A DNA stretch of 64,000 nucleotides from Elymus sibiricus. Taxonomy: Eukaryota; Streptophyta; Magnoliopsida; Poales; Poaceae. Below are positions 1 through 10,865 of the stretch, piece by piece. Both the position numbers and the translations under genes were made by a program. Within the stretch, counting starts at the first letter, position 1. Each line of letters opens with the position of its first letter. The notes beneath the pieces are model-generated. The model made no database searches. It was not told the DNA's origin and saw nothing but the letters and a program-made list of their open reading frames with translations. The DNA lies in the NCBI GenBank assembly GCA_039707655.1, contig CM077668.1:65737086-65801085 (forward strand), written 5' to 3'.

Positions 1-1517
1 GGCACCAGTGGCCATGTCGTCCTCTTTTCCACTTGCTTGCCCCGGCAGTCATCTCTTGTTACCTAGGTTGGCTCTTCGAAGATATCATGATTTTGATTCT
101 TTGGTTTGGATGGATAGTAGCTATTCCCGATTGTAATTGTAGTTCTGTTATTGTTGCGGAAATTGTTTGGAAATTGTTGGAGGCAAAACTGCTTGCAAGG
201 GTGGCAATGGCGGCGATGTCTGCTCGTTATCGCTTTCCCTCTTCCCGCTGAAGCGGAGGCAGGTAAACATTGGGATAAAGTTCCACCCCTCCCTGCTTTT
301 GACTTTTCCTTCTTGTTCTGCCTGTTCTTGCATATACTTCCTATTCTGTTTTCATTGATGGAACAATGAGTTCGTTTTTACCATGTGAGAATATCCGAGT
401 AAGGCCAAGAATCTCCTATAGTTTGCAATTGTCCAAGTGAGTATGAGAGTTGATTCCGGTTGTGCAAGATTTGTGCCTAACTTGGACCATCTTCGCATGT
501 ATTTTGCGTTGATCAAGTGCTGATGGTGTGTTGATCCTGTCAATAACTTGTTGTCTTATCCTTGATTGTACTCTGATAGACGTGAAGTGCACGTAAGTGT
601 CTGTTTACACTTTTGACTAAACCAAGGGTTGTTTCCTAAGCTACTTTTATTCCAGTTTTCATGTATTACTCCTGAAAGTATTTACAACAATTTACTCCTG
701 GAAATATTTTGTCCCTTGTCGATTGTCTATAGCACAACTAATTCCTGAAAGTAGATGTTCCGTTGTTAAGCTCCAGCAAATCTTGTGTTTTATCTAGCTA
801 AACTTGATTCATTCTTCCCCCACGGTTTTAAACTTCAGAACCTGTGTGGGCAAATAAATATATAGTTGCATTGGGTTGTAACGGTCTTAGATGAAGCATC
901 TGAAGTCGATGCTCACGCGGTGTTTCTTGCAATTAACTGAGCACTGGACTTCAGTTGTGCCATTTGAGGTTTCAGTCCACTGGCAGCAAAAGAATTTCTG
1001 TGACTGAGATCGAGTTATCTACATGGTGATTTATGCACCCGGATACAAGATGCCAGTGACTTGCTGTATTTCGCAGTGCGTATGTGATGTTCTGTGCATC
1101 GTATACTCACAACACTACAAGAATGCAATAGATTGACTGCGGTTTTGTAAAAATTAGGACAGTCTAAATGTAGTGAATGCCATTTTCCATGCTGCATCTT
1201 TACTTTTGAAAAGCTTCTGAAAGTTTTAGGTGGTACTGGAGCGCATGGGGAGTACCCATGTTCATATTAGTCTTTTTTTCCTTCTTTCGGCATTTAGGAT
1301 AATTTGGTTAAGATAGTTCAGCAAAAGTGCAACACTGCTTTTTGATCCATGTAAAGCTTTGAACTACTACCTCAGAAATATGTCTCGCCCATATTTGAAC
1401 TCATCCAAACTGTACAAATTTCTTGGATGATTGTACCATTCCGATTCTTCTTTTAATTTGTTTTGTTATTTGTTGTCAATATGGGCAGGCGCGGCAAAGC
1501 GCGCCTTCATGTTCTAG
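1..1517 (+). mobile_element. Helitron, 3' portion (5' end outside window)
   Basis: The right end shows the Helitron 3' signature: a perfect 6-bp GC-rich stem (GGCGCG at 1488-1493, CGCGCC at 1500-1505, 6-nt loop), 8 bases, then CTAG at 1514-1517 followed by host T. The body is AT-rich, non-coding in every frame beyond short spurious ORFs, and looks like intron or UTR-type captured sequence. The 5' TC terminus is not in the window, so extent and content are unknown. Termini of this form are established for plant Helitrons; assignment of the whole 1.5 kb to one element is inference. Confidence 0.55.
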
Positions 1518-1764
1518 TATATATATATATACTCTCTGGTTCATTCATCCTGATGCGTGTGTATAACTATCTAACTAACTCGGGTATAAATTCATTGAGC
1601 AAGATGTAAAGTTACCAAGGTAGGAACTAGGACACATAGAACGGGAGGATTGTAGCTGGCTCTTCTTTTATTAACTAGGAATAGAATTTGATGAAGCTTT
1701 ACTTGTGTTACGCTGTTCTAGAGATGCATTAGACACCTGTAACCTTTTTCCCTTAGTTTTGCAG

Positions 1765-1845
1765 CTGCACACACCAACTCGATGCAGGGGGATGCCATGG
1801 AGCAAGTCGAGTTCATGGAGCAAGTCATGGACGATGCCATTGAAG
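1765..1845 (+). other. exon-like fragment, unknown protein
   Basis: A pyrimidine-rich tract ending TTTTGCAG (to 1764) precedes an open stretch with ATG at 1782 encoding MQGDAMEQVEFMEQ then VMDDAIE, and a donor-like GAAG|GTATGC follows at 1845/1846. The peptide repeats MEQV and is acidic. It may be an upstream exon of the two-exon fragment at 2224-2581. No family recognised. The splice sites are pattern-based guesses. Confidence 0.25.
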
Positions 1846-2223
1846 GTATGCTCTCTCCCTTCTCCCTACCGTGCTACTGCTCGTTGTGTCCACGGCCATT
1901 GAGCCGTGCTAGGTTCTATGCTGCTGTCCATGCAAATTTATAGGATTTGGGGCTGTAGGTTTTAGTGGATTTATTTAGCAATAGATAAATCTGTTGGTTC
2001 ACATAAAAAGTTTGACTGTAGGTGTACAGAATTAGGAGTAGATCTCTAGGCTGGTGATGACCATGTAAATTCATTTCAGTGGATTTGGGGCTGTAGGTTT
2101 GTTCCAAAGCATGGTGAGCACTGTAGGTTTGTCTGTTTCCTTTTTGGATAACTAAAACCAACTAGAGCTAAATGTTTTGGTTCAGTTTCAGATGACTAAA
2201 ACCGTTCTAGTTCAGTTTGCTAA

Positions 2224-2581
2224 CTAACTGGTGACCCTAAATTTAAATTTGATGGTGCTGAAATTACAAATGAATTCTGGGCAGTGCATGTCGATAAGGC
2301 ACTTGTTAAAAGTGAAGATTTGGTACAGATTCGCAAAAACTGCAATACTCTTGGCAATGCAGAAAAAACAAAGATTGCATGGCCTTTGTACGTGTCTAAT
2401 ATCCTGCCTCTATCACTACTTGCATCATGTCAATCCATTGTGTGTTAATAATTCATTTTGTTATTTTCTTTGTAGATTCAAAAGATATATGGATCAATAT
2501 ATGGGTGCGTGGCAAGTATACTGCAATGATGATGATGATGTTCCGGTTCATGATGATGATGATGGATGCTTTCAGTTTTAG
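2224..2581 (+). CDS. two-exon coding-like fragment with acidic C-terminal tail, unknown function
   Basis: Exon A (2224-2387) is open in one frame and ends TGGCCTTT before a GTACGT donor; exon B starts after TTCTTTGTAG at 2476 and continues the same frame to TAG at 2579-2581. Joined, the reading gives a charged segment (FDGAEITNEFWAVHVDKAL, later KTKIAWPLFKRYMDQYMGAW) followed by two Asp clusters and a stop. The 88-bp intron and preserved phase support a real coding origin, but there is no clear start codon, and no family is recognised. It could be a captured gene fragment inside a transposon: a CACTA terminus lies about 620 bp downstream. Confidence 0.35.
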
Positions 2582-2959
2582 TTAAGTTGTAGGAATGTTG
2601 TTCCTGTTGGATGATGTTCCTCGGTTAAGTTTTAGTCAAGTTGTAGGCATGTTAATGGATGCTTTCAGTTTAAGTTTCGCTGTCAGGAAACTATTTAGAT
2701 TATGCATCACATTTGGATGATGTTCCTCCTGTAATATCCACTATTGTAATCCATCCACTATTGTAATCCAACAGTTTTATCCAATATATGCTTTTTTCCT
2801 CTCATGAGTATATTTTCTTATTTTATTCCTCACTTGATATACATAATTGTCGCCATTATGTGGAGCATTAATTTAATTGCTATATATGAATAAAATCATA
2901 TTATTCACATTATATATGCACCAACATCTTAAGCGTTGCAAATTCTCTGTTGCCAAGCA

Positions 2960-3199
2960 ATGAGATTTGGATTCCTGTACATTAAGCACCAACATATAAA
3001 AGTGTTGTAAAAGTTGGTTTTATGTGTTGTACTCTTGCAACGGTCCCTTTTACCAACGGCAGTATAAGCGCTGCATTATGCGCTAGCAACACTGGATAAG
3101 GCTACGCATCCCAATCCATTGGTAAAGACACTAACAACGCATATATGGACTTTTAGATACGGAAAAAAGCGTTGCTATAGGTGGGGTCCTGTTGTAGTG
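2960..3199 (+). mobile_element. CACTA transposon right terminus
   Basis: The sequence ends GGTGGGGTCCTGTTGTAGTG at 3199; read on the other strand this is CACTACAACAGGACCCCACC, a canonical CACTA terminal inverted repeat. Upstream are repeated GCGTTGC / AGCGCTGC / GCGCTAGCAAC words of the subterminal kind. The next three bases are GTT. I could not find a matching left end with a GTT duplication in the window, so the element is truncated, nested or begins before base 1. Inferred non-autonomous. Confidence 0.5.
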
Positions 3200-3296
3200 G
3201 TTGTACTCAGTCTTTCATGCGTTCCGCATGATCCAATTATCCTGGGATTTGCTTGTAAGAGGGCTAACTCTCCACCTTATATCATTCGGTTGTGTA

Positions 3297-3345
3297 CTTT
3301 GTTCGGTTGTTACTTTATATATAAAGTGGGTCTGTTGAAAAGGAG
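3297..3345 (+). repeat. TTTATATATAAAG tail motif of a LINE-like repeat
   Basis: GTTGTTACTTTATATATAAAGTGGG is a diverged version of the ends near 15497-15530 and, on the minus strand, 29900-29945. It appears to be a short, 5'-truncated copy of the same repeat. Only the terminal ~50-100 bp are recognisable. Confidence 0.35.
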
Positions 3346-3348
3346 ATT

Positions 3349-3863
3349 GTGGATAGTCATGTTGTGTCCCTAGGAGTCGACTACCCTGGTGAACCTAGGT
3401 TACATGCTACTTCATACAACCGCATGTTGTACGACGTGAAGTATCTTCATGTTGACATTCTGAGGAAAGAGAAGGCGGCCAAGGTAACATTTGTTACCCC
3501 ATATGAAAGCCGCCCTGTCTGCATGGTGAAGGTGCCATCAGGAGTCGGCTTCCTCAATGATTTCCCCGTGGACAAATTTTATATTGATTTCGGGGACATC
3601 TTCAACCTGGTCCACCTCCGTAGTATAGAGGGATGCTCTTGCTAAGGCTATGGGCGCTACATCTCGCATGGAAGGCCAAGGACGATAACAAATCCATGGC
3701 GGTGGCAGACGCTTACCACCTGCACGAGCACAACCTTAAAGACCGGCAAGGTGTAAAAGTTATGATGAACTACCTTAACAATAAGATCCAGTCATGTGTC
3801 ATATGTCGATTCTCATACAGGTTAGATTGTGAGCATATTCAGATATATATGTCGGTCTGGTGA
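3349..3863 (+). pseudogene. decayed CACTA ORF2-like fragment
   Basis: Two overlapping open stretches in different frames (3349-3645 and 3633-3863) translate to segments resembling the second protein of the intact CACTA at 55500-55760: here FGDIFNL, LRLWALHLAW and MAVADAYHLHEHNL; there FDHIFEMF, CLFALHMNF and IAVADPYYMHDSFL. The frame change at about 3635 shows it is broken. It lies outside (right of) the CACTA terminus at 3199, so it belongs to another, older element. No initiation codon or termini are attributable to it. Confidence 0.45.
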
Positions 3864-4387
3864 GCATATTATACGGTCTTCACCAGATGCATTTGTCTTT
3901 GCAAAAATGCATTGATGCTATGTCGAGATTACTCTTGCACTGTTTTTCTACTATCTTGCACTGTTTTGTCTTTGCAAAAATGCATTGATGCAGCTACCAT
4001 TTATTTTGTTCTTTATGTTTGATCAACATGCATCATAGGTTAATCTTTGGTGTAGTTATGGTTTTTTTTAAGATTATGCTATATGCTTTCAATCTTATTT
4101 CTAGTTTATTGTCAAGTATGTTAGGATTTCTTGCAGATACGTGGTTCTGCTAGGCAAGCTTAACCGAAACAAGCATTTTTGCCATAATAATTCTTCTCAA
4201 GAAGGTTTTGTTAAAAGTTTAGTTCGACTCAGTTATTGCAGTAGTCCCATGTCTTTTATTTATTTATAGGAGAACCTATCACGAGTCAAGTCACCAAAGG
4301 TGAATCATGGGTTTTACTCAGATATGTGAATGAATAATTATTCCTGAAAGTTTGCAACTCACTGATAGGCGTCAAATAGCTTTGCAG
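3864..4387. other. no gene seen
   Basis: AT-rich sequence with short direct repeats (TTTGTCTTTGCAAAAATGCATTGATG appears at about 3891 and 3966, roughly 75 bp apart, given here in part). It has intron-like character and possible acceptor sites (TTTCTTGCAG near 4130) but no sustained coding frame. It precedes the exon-like sequence interrupted by the Gypsy element. Confidence 0.4.
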
Positions 4388-4502
4388 ATGGTTTGGTACC
4401 TCTGGATTTTCTTCCACCCCTTCAGCTGTGCACATATCTCCTCAGTTTAGTCACTTTGTCTAGCTGCATGGAGCGTTTAACCATCATCGGCATCTTTGTG
4501 GG
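4388..4502 (+). pseudogene. exon-like sequence, left part, split by Gypsy insertion
   Basis: After an acceptor-like TTTGCAG, the frame starting GATGGTTTGGTACC stays open to the Gypsy insertion point and, after removing the element and one TSD copy, remains open at 14585-14605 to a GTAATT donor. Translation includes LVPLDFLPPLQLCTYLLSLV and MERLTIIGIFVG. The family is not recognised; the hydrophobic run could be a membrane segment. It could belong to a gene captured by the Helitron ending at 16104. Confidence 0.35.
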
Positions 4503-4994
4503 TGAGGGTGTCCCGGATTAAGGGGTCCTCGGGCTGCCGGCCTATCTCTCATGGGCCGGACTGATGGGCCGCTCTTAACTCATTGAAGGAAGGCCGGACT
4601 ACAGGCAACCACGTGCTCTAGAAGGAAACCTCCGAAGACTTGGCGTCTCCTCCAAGAAAAGTTAGCGTGACCGGCATGGTATCTCCTGATAGCTACCGAC
4701 CATATGTAACCCTAGGTACCCCTGGTGTTTATATAAACCAGAGGGTTTAGACCTTAGAGAGGAGAACCATTATCATCATACCCACCTAGGGTATAGAACA
4801 TCCGATCTCGAGGTAGATCAACTCTGTAATCGTCATACAAACACATCAATACAATCAAGCAGGATGCAGGGTTTTATCTCTTTGAGAGGGCCCGAACCTG
4901 GGTAATCGCTGTCTCTACGTTCCTCGTTATCCATTTACTCCATGATCCATAGTTCGGACCCCCTACCCGAGATCTGCCGGTTTTGGTACCGACA
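4503..4994 (+). repeat. 5' LTR of the Gypsy element
   Basis: 492 bp, beginning TGAGGGTGTCCCGG and ending GGTACCGACA. It contains a TATA-like GTTTATATAAACC at about 4727, likely the promoter. It is directly followed by TTGGTGCTTTCATTGA, the presumed primer-binding region, which does not resemble the common iMet complement. The mate is at 14087-14579. Confidence 0.95.
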
Positions 4995-5039
4995 TTGGTG
5001 CTTTCATTGAGAGCTCCGTTATGGGATCATCAAGGATCA

Positions 5040-7142
5040 ATGGCTCGTTTAGTCATCAGCGATGGCATCCACTGCGGGGACGTCTTCGTCCCCGGCCAGC
5101 TCTTCGCGTTTGGCAGCGTCATGCTACACGCTGGTCCGACCGGTCGCCTCGGTCGGGTTGTTAACTTTACCCGCGATCAGGAGATCAGGTTTGGGAACCT
5201 AGAGTTCGTCGCCGACTCCCGGGGAGACCTTATCCTCGCAGGGTCCTCGGCTTCACCTGAGGGACCCGCAAACCATGAGGTTTTAACTTCGGGTGCGGCT
5301 TACCCCGCTATCGTGTCGGCCGCCACCGCGGATCCGCCCTTGAGCTCAGATCAAATCTCTATGCTCGACGGCTCAAGATCAGCCTTGGTCGAGCACCATT
5401 GCGGGACAATTTCAAGCGCTTCTAGCGCAGCAATACTGCGGGTTGACCCCGAGAACTGCCAGAACATGGATCCGACGGATCTCTTGTTGTTAAACGGGAT
5501 ACTAGATCGGATCCAGGCCATGGGGATTACCGACGGCCAGTCCTCGTTCTACGACCAGATCGGACTTAAAACCGATGACAGGGAAATTTACACCCCTCCT
5601 GCCGCCCACTTAGTCGCCACTATCGAAGACTCGGCCGAGGGCTCACCCCTCCTCCCTCTGGAGTTAAGAGCGGACCGGGTACTCCTCTCCGATCATCGAG
5701 CTCCATCCTCCAGCTCGGCCTCCAGCTCGGCAGGCGACCTCCACTTCGGAGAGAGACCAGAGCCGAAGACTGATTTGGCGCACGGCCTCGAGTCTACGCA
5801 GCCATGCCTGGCTGAGAATTCAAATCCGGAGCCCGGCATGCCGGACTCCATATCAGTCCAGGACAAAGCCGCCGAGACCCTGGACTCACATCCTGTTGGG
5901 ATCAATTTTTTTATCCCACCCACCCCCCATATTGAGTATTGTCAGAGTAACTCGGGACAGCTTGACGTATGGGATCTAATGTACGTCAAACAACAGCCCG
6001 GAGAGACAGTTCGCAATTCTGGACTAAATTCCTCCTCGTCAAAAAAAAAAATAGCGGACTGTTGCGACACTGAAATCCTGGCGGCTTTCCAACATAACTA
6101 CCGAGACGAAGGCATCCTAAACGCCCTCGCCCGCCGCCACATTCAAAACTTCTCCACGTTATCGGACTTGGTATATAAATACTGCGCCATGGAGGATGCT
6201 TGGCAGGCTCAACAAGAGCAAATGGAGTTAATCCATGCCAAGGAATCAAGACGAGCTCGGGCAAAACGCGCATACCCTCGCCGGTTAACTCAGTATGAAC
6301 TGTCCGAGAAAAAGAAGAAACTCCCGGCAGGACCTAGAGCGGTTCTTGATGAACTACTGGATAAACCGTGCCCTATACACTCTGTCCTACTCAATACAAA
6401 CCCGACTCACAGCCTTCGAGCTTGCTGGGTGGTCAGGCAAGTGGCCAATAGCGGTGAAGCCATCCTCGGAGGCTCATACCCAGACAGATGTCTCGCAGCA
6501 CCCTTGAATGATGACGCCGAGATCATAACGATCTACGAGACGTACTCCTCAAAGAACCAGAGGAAAAGAGCCCTTCAAGAGTTATCCGAAGCGTTATCCG
6601 AAGCCCTCGCAACTGAAGAATTAACTGCGCTCCGGTCAACGGTAGACAAGGACGATGTAATCCTCGACAAAAGGCCCAAGTCTACATCTTTCAAACCAGT
6701 AGACGAAATCGTCAAATTCCAAGTGCATCCAACAGATCCCAATAAGACGGCATCCATTGGAGCTCAGCTGGACCCCGCGGTCGATGAAGAATTGCGCAAT
6801 TTTTTGCGCACAAACTGGGACATCTTTGCCTGGCACCCTTCAGACATGCCAGGGATCCCACGAAGTTTAGCCGAGCACAGCTTGAACATAATTAAAAGTT
6901 TCAAGCCAGTCAAACAGGCTTTACGCCGATTTTCTAAACCCAAGCATCAAGCTATGGGTGAAGAATTGGCAAAATTGCTCGAAGCCGGATTCATACGAGA
7001 TATCAAACATCCCGAGTGGTTGGCTAATCTGGTCATGGTGCCTAAGAAAGACAAATCCTGGCGGCTGTGTGTCGATTTCAAGGACCTAAATAAGGCTTGC
7101 CCCAAGGACCCTTTCCCCTTGCCCCGCATAGACAGATCATAG
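5040..7142 (+). pseudogene. Gypsy gag and start of reverse transcriptase (frameshifted)
   Basis: The frame from ATG 5040 (MARLVISDGIHCGD) runs about 700 codons. The first ~420 residues are a low-complexity, Ser/Pro/Asp-rich gag-like region with no zinc knuckle that I can see; a basic stretch (residues about 415-430) and an aspartic-protease-like area are followed by the N-terminal RT, including the QALRRFSKPKH and LANLVMVPKKD..WRLCVDF segments. At about 7131 one base is missing relative to the expected PRIDQIIDA, so the frame ends at TAG 7140-7142 while RT continues in another frame. An in-frame upstream ATG exists but lies in the leader. Confidence 0.8.
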
Positions 7143-10027
7143 ACGCCACTGCCGGGTACGACTCACTGTGTTTTCTCGATGCTTACTCCGGATACCATCA
7201 AATTAAAATGAAGGAGTCCGATCAAGCGGCCACAGCATTCATCACCCCCTATGGGCCGTTCTGTTTCAACACAATGCCCTTCGGACTAAAAAACCCAGGG
7301 GCTACATATCAGTGCATGATCCAAACATGTCTGGAAAAATAGATCGGCAAAACGGTCGAGGCATATGTGGACGACGTGGTTATCAAAACCAAGCACGTCA
7401 GTCAGCTGGTGGACGACCTCCGTCAAACCATTGACAGTCTGCGAACTTTCGATATACGGCTCAATCCGGACAAGTGTGTCTTCGGAGTGCCCGCGGGCAA
7501 GCTGCTCGAATTTATTGTTTCCCATAGAGGAATAGAGGCTAACCCGGCAAAAATCCGGGCACTGTCCCAGTTAGCGGTTCCTACCGAGCTAAAGCACGTC
7601 CAAAAACTGGCCGGCTGCGTGGCAGCCTTGAGCCGCTTCATTTCACGCCTTGGAGAAAAGGCCCTACCACTCTACAGGCTGCTTAAACGGGCCAAAAACT
7701 TCGAATGGACTAGCGAGGCAGCGGCCGCACTAGAGGAAATTAAAACATTACTGGCTAGCAACCCCATCTTGGCAGCACCCAGCTTAGGTGAGCCAATGCT
7801 GCTATACATTTCGGCCACAAACCAGGTGGTCAGTGCAGTACTCGTCATTGAACGAGAGGCAGAAGGTCACAAGCTCCAGGTGCAGAAGCCAGTTTACTAT
7901 GTCTCCAAAGTGCTTACCCCATGTAAAACAAGGTACCCGCATTACCAGAAGATCGCCTACGTAGTTTTCATGGCATCCCGAAAGCTCCGTCACTATTTTC
8001 AAGAGTGTTCGGTCAGGGTAGCATCCGAAGTACCCCTCAATGATATAATCAATAATAGGGACGCCATGGGCCGTATAGCCAAATGGGCCATCGAGCTCCT
8101 TCCCTTCGAAATCATATACCGACCACGCCGAGCTATCAAATCTCAGGTGTTGGTGGATTTCGTGGCAGAATGGACGGAAGCTGAGCTCCCTAAGGAGTAT
8201 AGTACGTATTCGCATTGGACGATGTACTTCGACGGCTCCAAAATGCTTGCCGGACTGGGGGCTGGAGTGGTGCTCACATCTCCCACCGGCGACAATATTC
8301 GGTACGTACTGCAGATCATGTACACCGACTCCAACAACGCGGTCAAATACAAGGCTCTGTTGCATGGACTTCGGATGGCAGTGTCAATGGGTGTACAGCG
8401 GCTCGAGGTACGAGGAGGTTCTAATCTCGCCATCTCTCAAGTCAACGGCGAATTCGACGCAAAAGACCCAAAAATGACAGCATATCACAATGCCGTCCGA
8501 AAAATATCCGCCCATTTTGAAGGGCTGGAGTTCCATCATGTCTCTAGAGACAACAATCAAGCCGCCGATGTCCTTGCTCGAATGGGCGCTAAACGCGATC
8601 AAGTTCCGGAAAACACCTTTTTGGAACGACTCTTCAAGCCATCCGTGGTGTGGCAGGAGGACGGCAAAGGCGCTGAGACCAAGGCCTTTGAAGAGCTCAT
8701 CCCTCCAATCATCGAACCAGACGAAGGAATTATCGGGGGCTCGGCAATCGAAGAAACGTCTTCGGCCCACGAAGTCATGGCGATAATCGCGCCATGGACC
8801 GAGCCCTTTCTCGCCTATCTTCTTCGCCAAAAGCTACCCGATGACCAGACTGAGGCAAGGCTCATAATTCGGCGATCTAAAGCCTACAAGGTCCACGAGG
8901 GCGAGCTATACAAGAAAAGCACTACCGGCGTCCTCCAAAGATGTATATCCGAAGAGGAGGGGAGACAGCTCTTGGCCGAGATTCACTTTGGCATGGGCGG
9001 CCACCACGCAGCAGCTCGGGCCCTGGTCAGCAAGGCCTTCAGAGCTGGGTTTTTCTGGCCCACTGCCCGCGCAGACGCCCAAACACTGGTCCAACATTGC
9101 GTTGGATGCCAGTTCTTCGCAAATCAAAGTCATATGCCCCCTACGGCTCTTCGGACGATACCGATTACTTGGCCTTTCATGGTCTGGGGGCTAGACATGG
9201 TTGGACCACTTAAAGGGGGGACCAGGAAGAAGAAGTATCTACTCATCATGGTAGACAAATTCACAAAATAGATTGAGGCAAAACCAGTAACCTCAGCCAA
9301 ATCCGGACCGGTCATTGATTTTATATCCGGCGTGGTTCACCGTTACGGTGTCCCACATAGCATAATAACGGACAATGGATCCAATTTTACTGCCCAGGAA
9401 GTAAAGGACTGGTGCGCTAATTTAGGCATTAAGCTTGACTATGCCTCTGTATACCACCCACAGTCCAATGGACAAGTCGAGCGAGCTAATGGACTGATTT
9501 TGAGCGGCATCAATCCCCGTTTGGTCCGATCTTTAAAAGAGTCCGACAGCCACTGGGTTGAGGAGCTCGATTCCGTATTGTGGGGCCTGCGCACCACTCC
9601 CAATCGATCCACGGGCTATGCACCGTTCTTTATGGTGTATGGGGCAGAAGCCGTTCTCCCCAGCGATCTTATTCACGAAGCACCTCGAGTACGTATGTAT
9701 GAAGAAAGAGAGGCCGAGCTGGATCGGCAAGATGATCTGGACGCCCTAGAAGGAGAGCGCGACGTAGCTCGGGCTCGTTCTGCCTTTTATCAGCAGCAGG
9801 CCAAACGCTATCAGAGCAGGGAAGTACGGGCAAAGGCCTATAACGTGGGCGACCTCGTCCTGCGCCTACCGGAAAAGCAGAAGCATAAGTTGTCGCCCAA
9901 ATGGGAGGGGCCCTTCATAATTGATCAGGTACTCGCAGGCGGAGCATATCGTCTCCGCGACCCAAAGGACAACCGCCTTGAACCAAATCCATGGAACGCG
10001 GCTCGGCTTCGGCGCTTCTACGGCTAA
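7130..10027 (+). pseudogene. Gypsy pol: RT, RNase H, integrase (two stops)
   Basis: Continuing in the frame of 7097, RT motifs follow (FLDAYSGYHQI, ITPYGPFCFNTMPFGLKN, catalytic YVDDVV), then RNase H (YFDGSK, VSRDNNQAADVLARMG), the HHCC zinc domain (about 8990-9120, C-x2-C as CVGC), and the integrase core D-D-E (GLDMVGPL, DNGSNF, QSNGQVERANG), ending RLRRFYG at 10027. TAG at 7340-7342 interrupts LEK/IGK (CAG expected) and TAG at 9269-9271 interrupts FTK/IEA (TGG expected). In RNase H the conserved N-E-A-E stretch reads NNAVKYKA, losing acidic residues. The polyprotein cannot be functional as it stands. Confidence 0.9.
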
Positions 10028-10865
10028 ACCAGCGTCATCACCCTTTTCGGTTTATCCTTCTCGGATTTATATTTTGTCTTTCTCACGTGGCTAGTCTTTC
10101 CCGGGTTGTGTTCGTTCAAGCCGAGCTACATTAAGTTTTTCTCGGCAAACATCTTCAAATGTACCACACGTTTTTACCTGGGGCCTTCTTTTACGAAGCC
10201 GGTAATATATTATTTGTGCAACCATCAGTTTTACCATGTTTGCAACCTTCCAGTATCGTTCTAAAGCCATCATATGCATCAATTTGACTTAAGATTTGGC
10301 CAAGCTGGGTTGCCTCGCTCCTATGCTTACTCCCTACGTTCCCGATTGTTCGGCTAGGGAGTAAAGGGAGTACCTCTGCGATTGTTACGTCCGGATTACC
10401 CGGGTGCGTACCTCAGACGGGTGAAGCCAAAAGCTAGCGTTCTTAAGAATATAACTGGTCGGCCATGAGGGAAGTGAAGATAATCGGTAGATTATTACCA
10501 GATTCCGGGGTTATTTCCCCGAAGTAACCATCACCTGTCTATTTCAGGTATTCGGCTATACGTCCATGGTCAACATGACAACCCGAGGAAAGGAACCCAT
10601 AGAGGAACTATTTTCGTCGGAAGATGTTTCTTATGTTAAACAGTAATATAACATAACTCCCCGAGCGCGTTTTGTCTGTTCGCACCAAATGGCCGGATTG
10701 CCTGGTTCTCCGAAGTGTTTTTCCGATGTTCTCGGATCACATAGTAGGAAACACTCCTCGGCCCCTGGCTGAGGGGGCAGAAGCTGATGGCCGGTTAAGA
10801 CAACGTTTCAAGCACAGTTTGGAGAATATTTGATGTAAAGTACATAGATACATAGAATCAAAACG
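10028..10865. other. Gypsy non-coding spacer after pol
   Basis: There is no coding frame on either strand. It holds short words shared with the LTR-proximal regions (CCCCGAG, TCGG-rich). It separates pol from the convergent antisense gene and probably contains both transcription ends. Inference only. Confidence 0.4.

Noticed and set aside
1111..1121. CACTACAAG as the left end of the CACTA ending at 3199
   Set aside because: It matches the right terminus for only 8 bases and the preceding CAA does not match the GTT after 3199.
7802..8830. Minus-strand frames of 148-187 codons within Gypsy pol
   Set aside because: They are mirror frames of the RT/RNase H coding region, which has clear family motifs on the plus strand.
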